Shown piece after piece: positions 63,701-64,000 of a stretch of DNA of 64,000 bases (its first letter is position 1; every line of letters begins with the position of its first letter). The DNA is from Crambe crambe. Lineage: Eukaryota; Porifera; Demospongiae; Poecilosclerida; Crambeidae. Where the stretch lies: NCBI GenBank assembly GCA_963924555.1, contig OZ004596.1:558001-622000 (forward strand), written 5' to 3'. The translations under genes and the position numbers were made by a program. The notes under the pieces were generated by a model, which was not told the DNA's origin, ran no database searches, and saw only the letters and a list, made by a program, of their open reading frames with translations.

Positions 63701-63978
63701 TGTGTGCTGAACTTTGTGTTGTGCACAAGGGTGTCTGTCTGGCTGGGTGCATGAACTGATCCGGTTACAAATTTATATGAGTGGGTTGGACATTATTGCC
63801 TGCAGCTGCATGTGCTCTATATCTATCTGAATTAATGTAGGTAAAGTCCAAGGACAGGGAATTCGAGAGTGTCCCTCACCTTATCAAACACTTTACAGAG
63901 TCAAGTATGCCACTCTACATAGGCAACTCACAAGTCTACTTGAGAAAACCTGTCATCAATGCCTTCCTAAATACATAG
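57780..63978 (+). CDS. SHC1: SHC-transforming protein (PTB - CH1-like - SH2 adaptor)
   Basis: Adaptor that links phosphotyrosine receptors to Grb2/Ras signalling at the plasma membrane. Exons: 57780-57920, 58232-58302, 59735-59795, 59852-59882, 60312-60394, 60529-60582, 60663-60714, 60849-60984, 61069-61219, 61289-61324, 61417-61552, 61610-62413, 63450-63664, 63841-63978; 2,109 nt, 702 residues, all phases agree. The PTB domain (about 10-215) shows GDWSVTGTFLRKPSGGWLH, YMGSVVVNNSMRTLQFNVRT, SISFASGGDG, YVAKDP and IGQAFELRY. The middle region (about 216-585) is rich in Pro and Tyr, with two Y-x-N sites (DYSNV, LYDNH) that fit Grb2-SH2 ligands, plus further sites such as NPYDTM and VYDDQG. The SH2 domain (about 595-695) has YFHGPLSR, GEFLIRES with the phosphate-binding Arg, and HLLLMD; the stop follows after FLNT. 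I chose the first in-frame ATG before the PTB domain; an upstream exon giving a longer isoform cannot be excluded. Vertebrate SHC1 isoforms are about 470-580 residues, so the linker here is long. Confidence 0.95.
58303..59734 (+). other. SHC intron 2 (1.4 kb), no gene seen
   Basis: Longest SHC intron. It contains only short chance reading frames with no recognisable domain, and AT-rich sequence. I see no RNA gene or inverted-repeat element in it. Confidence 0.6.
62711..62995. repeat. 41-bp repeat array with inverted orientation blocks, SHC intron 12
   Basis: Units of the type CCATGGAGTGACCTAGGACA plus CTAGTCACCCACTGAAACAA. Two units on one strand are followed by about four on the other and then two more on the first, so the block can fold into hairpins. 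A stray related copy lies near 63155-63190. Non-coding. Confidence 0.85.
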
Positions 63979-64000
63979 CACCAACTTTCATCATAAACAC

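Overview
This is eukaryotic nuclear DNA from an animal. Every gene is split by short introns (many of 45-120 bp), intergenic gaps are only 200-850 bp, and the DNA is AT-rich. The gene set (HELZ2-type helicase-nucleases, ribosomal protein eL30, an SHC adaptor with PTB and SH2 domains) is metazoan. The compact layout and the lineage-specific array suggest an early-branching animal, most likely a demosponge. That assignment is inference.

Positions 1-56,631 hold five head-to-tail minus-strand paralogues of a giant HELZ2-like protein. Gene A (1-3,376) is only the 5' part and carries a one-base frameshift. Genes B (3,645-15,363), C (15,623-30,012), D (30,849-43,999) and E (44,836-56,631) are complete. 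I traced all exons of B-E by splice sites and reading phase. Each gives one uninterrupted frame, predicting 3,282, 3,489, 3,514 and 3,224 residues in 22, 23, 23 and 20 exons. The architecture is: N-terminal zinc-binding module with a CCCH finger; Pro-rich linker; helicase A; Ser/Thr-rich linker; helicase B; OB-like region plus RNB (RNase II) domain; UPF1-like helicase C. Vertebrate HELZ2 is described with two helicases flanking RNB, so a third helicase module is notable.

The array has been reshuffled. The 5' halves fall into three classes (A/B, C/D, E) and the 3' halves into two (B/C, D/E). Gene D joins a C-like 5' part to an E-like 3' part, and the junction is visible inside one short intron near 38,850. 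Short near-identical tracts shared by otherwise diverged paralogues indicate gene conversion. Two terminal-inverted-repeat elements sit in introns of gene C only, with empty sites in gene D. Truncated copies of the last exons lie downstream of genes D and E. All four RNB domains read D-x5-N-x-D-D where RNase II-family enzymes have D-x5-D-x-D-D.

Positions 56,632-63,978 hold two plus-strand genes. RPL30 (56,910-57,565) is divergent from gene E across a 278-bp shared promoter. SHC (57,780-63,978; 14 exons, 702 residues) has a PTB domain, a tyrosine-rich CH1-like region and a C-terminal SH2 domain. The helicase-nucleases are probably cytoplasmic RNA-binding or RNA-degrading proteins. The turnover of the array would fit an RNA-defence or RNA-surveillance family, but the sequence alone does not show that.
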